From the NCBI GenBank assembly GCA_964617665.1, contig CAZUAH010000292.1, forward strand, positions 1 through 17,043: 17,043 nt of DNA, written 5' to 3'. This stretch comes from JADHUC01 sp964617665 (lineage in GTDB: Bacteria; Planctomycetota; Planctomycetia; Pirellulales; Pirellulaceae). Position 1 is the stretch's first letter; each line of letters begins with the position of its first letter. The position numbers were made by a program, and so were the translations under genes. Of this stretch, positions 15,301-17,043 are shown piece by piece. The notes under the pieces are model-generated. The model had not been told where the DNA came from. It saw nothing but the letters and a program-made list of their open reading frames with translations, and ran no database searches.

Positions 15301-15833
15301 CTGAATGTCATCAGGGCGATGGAGAAGCGGCCGAAACACTCAACTTGACGCTACGTCCGGATCCGTTGGGCACGCGTCGTTTTGGGGGCATTTTCTGCGA
15401 ACCGTATCTGACGCTTACCCTGGGAAAAGAAAATCATCACATAACCGGCGGCATCCCCAGGTACGATGCGTCGCGTGGTTATCTCGCAGTGCCCAGCACG
15501 ATTGCCACGCACTACCAGACCTTGGCGCCGCTGACGTGTCTTTCGCCCGAGAGCCGGCTGATCGCCGAGGCGATGGACAAAAGACGTTGTGGCAAGGGTC
15601 TGTCGCCGGAAGACCTGCGAATGTTAATCGCCTGGATCGACCTTTGGGCGATGTTCCGTAGCGACGAGGAAATCCGCGAGATTGAAGATGCACCGAGCGA
15701 CTGGTTCCCGCTGTGGACCTATCCACCAAAGACGAAAACGGCGCCGCGCGTCCGCACGGAGTATTCCCAAGACGAGTACACCTGTCCTGAGGATCGTCTC
15801 TCCAAGGCGAGCGTGGAGGGTTCGCTACCCTAG
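12375..15833 (+). CDS. Exported LamG domain + hydrazine-synthase-alpha-like (HzsA-related) dihaem cytochrome c protein
   Basis: The 1152-residue product starts at GTG and has an N-terminal membrane/signal segment (FWLVCLAAFLIPVLPLLG). ATGs at 12414 and 12420 would give a shorter signal peptide but have weak ribosome sites. Residues about 35-250 are a LamG/concanavalin-like domain (VGHWKLDEND, GCVDDVRLFNTAL). A helical linker follows (about 260-375). From about 380 on it resembles HzsA-related proteins: a seven-bladed, PD40-like propeller (MSFDLSFDGRRALFCMKP; GTEPEFSPSLLDDGRILSTRWEYVD) and then a cytochrome c region with two haem-attachment motifs, CTGCH (926-930) and CAECH (975-979). Anammox HzsA makes hydrazine from NO; related proteins are common in planctomycetes that do not do anammox, so the role here is unknown, most likely extracytoplasmic electron transfer or oxidation of a bound ligand. 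It is the last gene of the operon and its haems need the cytochrome c maturation machinery elsewhere. Confidence 0.88.
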   Translation: MKTDTSLVPRGSLMSMRFWLVCLAAFLIPVLPLLGQSESHLVGHWKLDENDQGHLVTDALAGEMHGSLNAVTAERSVAGKIGRAIRFPAAGSIRLDQKAAALGKLTDFAISMWIQYDGGPSRLLFTFSDGTLNHRIQVEVHNGALGFGWQNGGSWQNHITKPLAWESGRWYHVVFVNNSKSDKSILRSNDLVWKTDANTLSPADLKSPVKRVEIGSLNGQYPFNGCVDDVRLFNTALPLSEQLALYEAHRSTPDDPQWVAAKAAMIEKHRRVEMARRARELFYTEEAPHLTKTELQQKVDWLFQSEGDDLLTRTDKEIVWTREMIERMQGQADAPDLSDEMAVLKQIERRASAADVALRTSEMRSLYFDIRALKRKVMLKSPEIDFSGIICVDAPYTQRSPDTHGTFDQTEWVHESRFRSEMCASHGAKLIVLEDFANTPAPRKVAPPDDFGRTAAMMSFDLSFDGRRALFCMKPEDEKAYHLYEIGIDGDGKDLRQITSGGYSDIDPIYLPGDHYLFLSTRAEVYAQCGMWARSYIQTRCDADGKNIHILTPGTEPEFSPSLLDDGRILSTRWEYVDKFANRIQSLWTMRPDGTGAATFWGNQTEHPDHLGEARQMPGTTKVMFNGFGHHDVWVGCIGVVDPKVGLNFPNGIWKVTQEMPWPEVGDGPIPTPGLTEQYHTSGKYAAYKTPYPLSEELFLVSARTGALGVRSMRSAHDPTIGKFKLYLMDIYGNRELIYEGDNNVLYAQPVRSRATPPLLPDVSDTPGSEKLNPVVRPGLLFSNNIFDSAPPEVREHGKYLRIVESMPKNYSIGIVHPGGKSFGCEGLNTAWGEWGDEFLRGKTPTATTDISWGHNGLVQGPITSVTGPLGVKQVHGTVPIREDGSVGFEVPPCRMLYFQVLDEHYRTVHTMRSWVSARPGEYRGCTGCHESHNSTPAAQPIMPRTTPDAIEPPPWGVRSLSYVRDIQPIFDRACAECHQGDGEAAETLNLTLRPDPLGTRRFGGIFCEPYLTLTLGKENHHITGGIPRYDASRGYLAVPSTIATHYQTLAPLTCLSPESRLIAEAMDKRRCGKGLSPEDLRMLIAWIDLWAMFRSDEEIREIEDAPSDWFPLWTYPPKTKTAPRVRTEYSQDEYTCPEDRLSKASVEGSLP

Positions 15834-15853
15834 ACCGTATTAGGCACCAATTT

Positions 15854-15989
15854 GTAGGCCGGACCGAGCAAACGGTGCAACTGCCGGAACTTCGGCCTCT
15901 TCTATTGCCGTTGTTTGTGGTACAGGCTGTCAAAGCAATGAAGCCCGTTTGCGCTGTTCCGGCAAGGAGTCGGCCTCGGTCCGGCCTAC
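15854..15989. repeat. Long inverted repeat (type C) between convergent genes
   Basis: GTAGGCCGGACCGAG (15854-15868) and its perfect reverse complement (15975-15989) form 15-bp arms; inside them GCCGGAAC (15883-15890) pairs with GTTCCGGC (15956-15963). The whole can be read as two inverted copies of one REP-like unit or as a single large hairpin. It fills most of the 173-base space between the 3' ends of the HzsA-like gene and the methyltransferase-like gene, so it may act as a bidirectional transcription end or simply be an inert repeat. No U-rich tract follows either arm. Confidence 0.75.
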
Positions 15990-16006
15990 GTAGTGCGCAA
16001 TTGAGG

Positions 16007-17029
16007 CTAGGCGTGCGCTGCACGCCACTCCTGGACAGCCTTGGGGATCGCTTGGAGGTTTTCAAGTGGGCAGGCCAAGGGCAATGCACACTCGGGTGCG
16101 ACAATCGTCAGACCGGCATTCAGAACCGCCGTGACTTCCTGGCGGACGTCTTCCACGGTGGCGCGATACAGAGTCTGCGGGTTGTTGATGTTGCCGACCA
16201 GCCGACATTTATTCTGCATGATATCGAGACTGCGGCGTGTATCATTCTTGCTGTCGAAGTGAAACGCGTCGAAGCCGGTTTCACGGATGTAGGGCATGCG
16301 ATCTTCGGTAGCGCCGCAGATGTGCAAGATCAACGGACAGGGAATCCGTTCGCACAGTTCGGTGTGGATGTCCCGCAGGAAGTCGCGATAGTAGGCCGCG
16401 CTGACCAAGTCACCAGTGGCATGATCGGGCAAAGTCAACACGTCCGCCCCAGCTTCGATCTGGGCAATACCGAACTGTACGGTTAGCTCTTTCAACACCT
16501 CCAGACTGCGTTTCACTTCGTCGGGATCGTCGATCGTCAGCATCAGAAACTGCTGAGTGCCAAAGACGTGATAACCAAGTGTCCATGGCCCCATTGTCTT
16601 GCCGATGATGGCCACTTCGTCGCCCAGGCGGCGTTTGAGCATGGCAATGCTCTCCAAGACGCACCGCGTTTCCCGCTTGTCGAGCACATCCGCGGGAATT
16701 CGTATCTGGTCCGCGGTCTGAGCCGGCGCTCCGGTGCATGTCGGCCAGTTCGCCTTGCTGCCCCAGTCCACTTCGCAACCCATCGCCACGGATTCCTGGA
16801 CGACTGAAAACACAGGCATTACCGTGTCGAATCCCGCTTCCGCGTAGGCCGTTTCAGCGAGCCGCGTCATCAATTCGGCATCGTAGTGGGCCTCTGGAAA
16901 AGGAGCTTGGACATGGTCCATCAACGCCACGGTGGCGATCGACGTGGGGCAGACGACTGCCGGGCGATCGACGGGCCGGCCGGCCAGCGCCGCCAGAACG
17001 CGCTCGCGGGGCTGCATCTTTTGGGTCAA
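16007..17029 (-). CDS. MtaA/CmuA-type methyltransferase-like protein (URO-D fold) with intact zinc ligands
   Basis: The reading frame covers about 340 residues. It has the URO-D/MtaA fold signatures: RERVLAALAGRPVDRPAVV at the N terminus, GCEVDWGSKANWP, ADVLTLPDHATGDLVS, LILHICGATED, and NINNPQTLYRATVEDV. The predicted zinc ligands of methylcobamide:coenzyme M methyltransferases are present: H236-x-C238 (HICG) and C314 (APECALPLACP), numbering from the TTG. Such proteins move methyl groups from a methylated corrinoid protein to a thiol acceptor; in bacteria the acceptor is usually unknown and may not be coenzyme M. No corrinoid protein or methyltransferase partner is visible here. The start is uncertain: TTG at 17029 and ATG at 17017 both lack clear ribosome sites, and the frame stays open to the window edge, so the true start could lie beyond 17043. 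It converges with the HzsA-like gene. Confidence 0.85.
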   Translation of the reverse strand: MTQKMQPRERVLAALAGRPVDRPAVVCPTSIATVALMDHVQAPFPEAHYDAELMTRLAETAYAEAGFDTVMPVFSVVQESVAMGCEVDWGSKANWPTCTGAPAQTADQIRIPADVLDKRETRCVLESIAMLKRRLGDEVAIIGKTMGPWTLGYHVFGTQQFLMLTIDDPDEVKRSLEVLKELTVQFGIAQIEAGADVLTLPDHATGDLVSAAYYRDFLRDIHTELCERIPCPLILHICGATEDRMPYIRETGFDAFHFDSKNDTRRSLDIMQNKCRLVGNINNPQTLYRATVEDVRQEVTAVLNAGLTIVAPECALPLACPLENLQAIPKAVQEWRAAHA

Positions 17030-17043
17030 CCATTGGTTTGTCA

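Noticed and set aside
12375..15833. Evidence for anammox metabolism from the HzsA resemblance
   Set aside because: HzsA-related proteins occur in many non-anammox planctomycetes, the HzsB/C subunits and hydrazine dehydrogenase are absent here, and the operon is sugar-related.

Overview
The window looks like a piece of a Planctomycetota chromosome, probably Pirellulales-like. This is inferred from gene content: DUF1080 (3-keto-disaccharide hydrolase) domains, a twin-arginine Gfo/Idh/MocA oxidoreductase, HEAT-repeat/DUF1080 and LamG/HzsA-like cytochrome architectures, an Asp-box sialidase-like protein, and moderately GC-rich DNA littered with REP-like palindromes. No phylogenetic marker gene is present, so the assignment is a judgement. 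There are no tRNAs, rRNAs, CRISPR arrays or complete mobile elements, and no gene-free stretch exceeds about 175 bases.

Layout. (1) 40-561, minus: the secreted N-terminal part of a glycoside-hydrolase-like protein that hits a stop codon early. (2) 704-5968, plus: a probable operon of a three-module secreted hydrolase (serine hydrolase + CocE/NonD esterase + jelly-roll-like tail), a secreted DUF1080 protein, and a cytosolic uroporphyrinogen-decarboxylase-fold protein. (3) 6035-7333, minus: a secreted Asp-box (sialidase-like) protein, followed in the same frame after its stop by a short remnant of a formylglycine-generating-enzyme domain. (4) 7502-15833, plus: a tight four-gene operon (gaps of 55, 44 and 28 bases) of an exported Gfo/Idh/MocA oxidoreductase, a secreted HEAT-DUF1080 protein, a cytosolic class IV PLP aminotransferase, and a large exported LamG + HzsA-like protein with two haem c motifs. 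(5) 16007-17029, minus: an MtaA/CmuA-type methyltransferase-like protein whose start may lie past the window edge.

How the genes may work together. Gfo/Idh/MocA dehydrogenases and DUF1080 hydrolases are known partners in the 3-keto route of glycoside cleavage: oxidation of the sugar at C3, then eliminative cleavage. Both plus-strand operons carry a DUF1080 protein, and the second also has the dehydrogenase. With the sialidase-like protein, the esterase fusion and the glycoside-hydrolase fragment, the region reads as an extracytoplasmic carbohydrate-degradation locus. The HzsA-like dihaem protein and the aminotransferase do not fit a plain sugar pathway and are the most interesting members.

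The most notable structural signal is a set of REP-like palindromes of three types. One, with a 25-bp perfect stem, sits in frame inside a coding region exactly between two enzyme domains. A second copy of the same type lies in the intergenic gap at 4839-4892. Another type overlaps the signal-peptide region of the first DUF1080 gene. A third separates two convergent genes near 15.9 kb.
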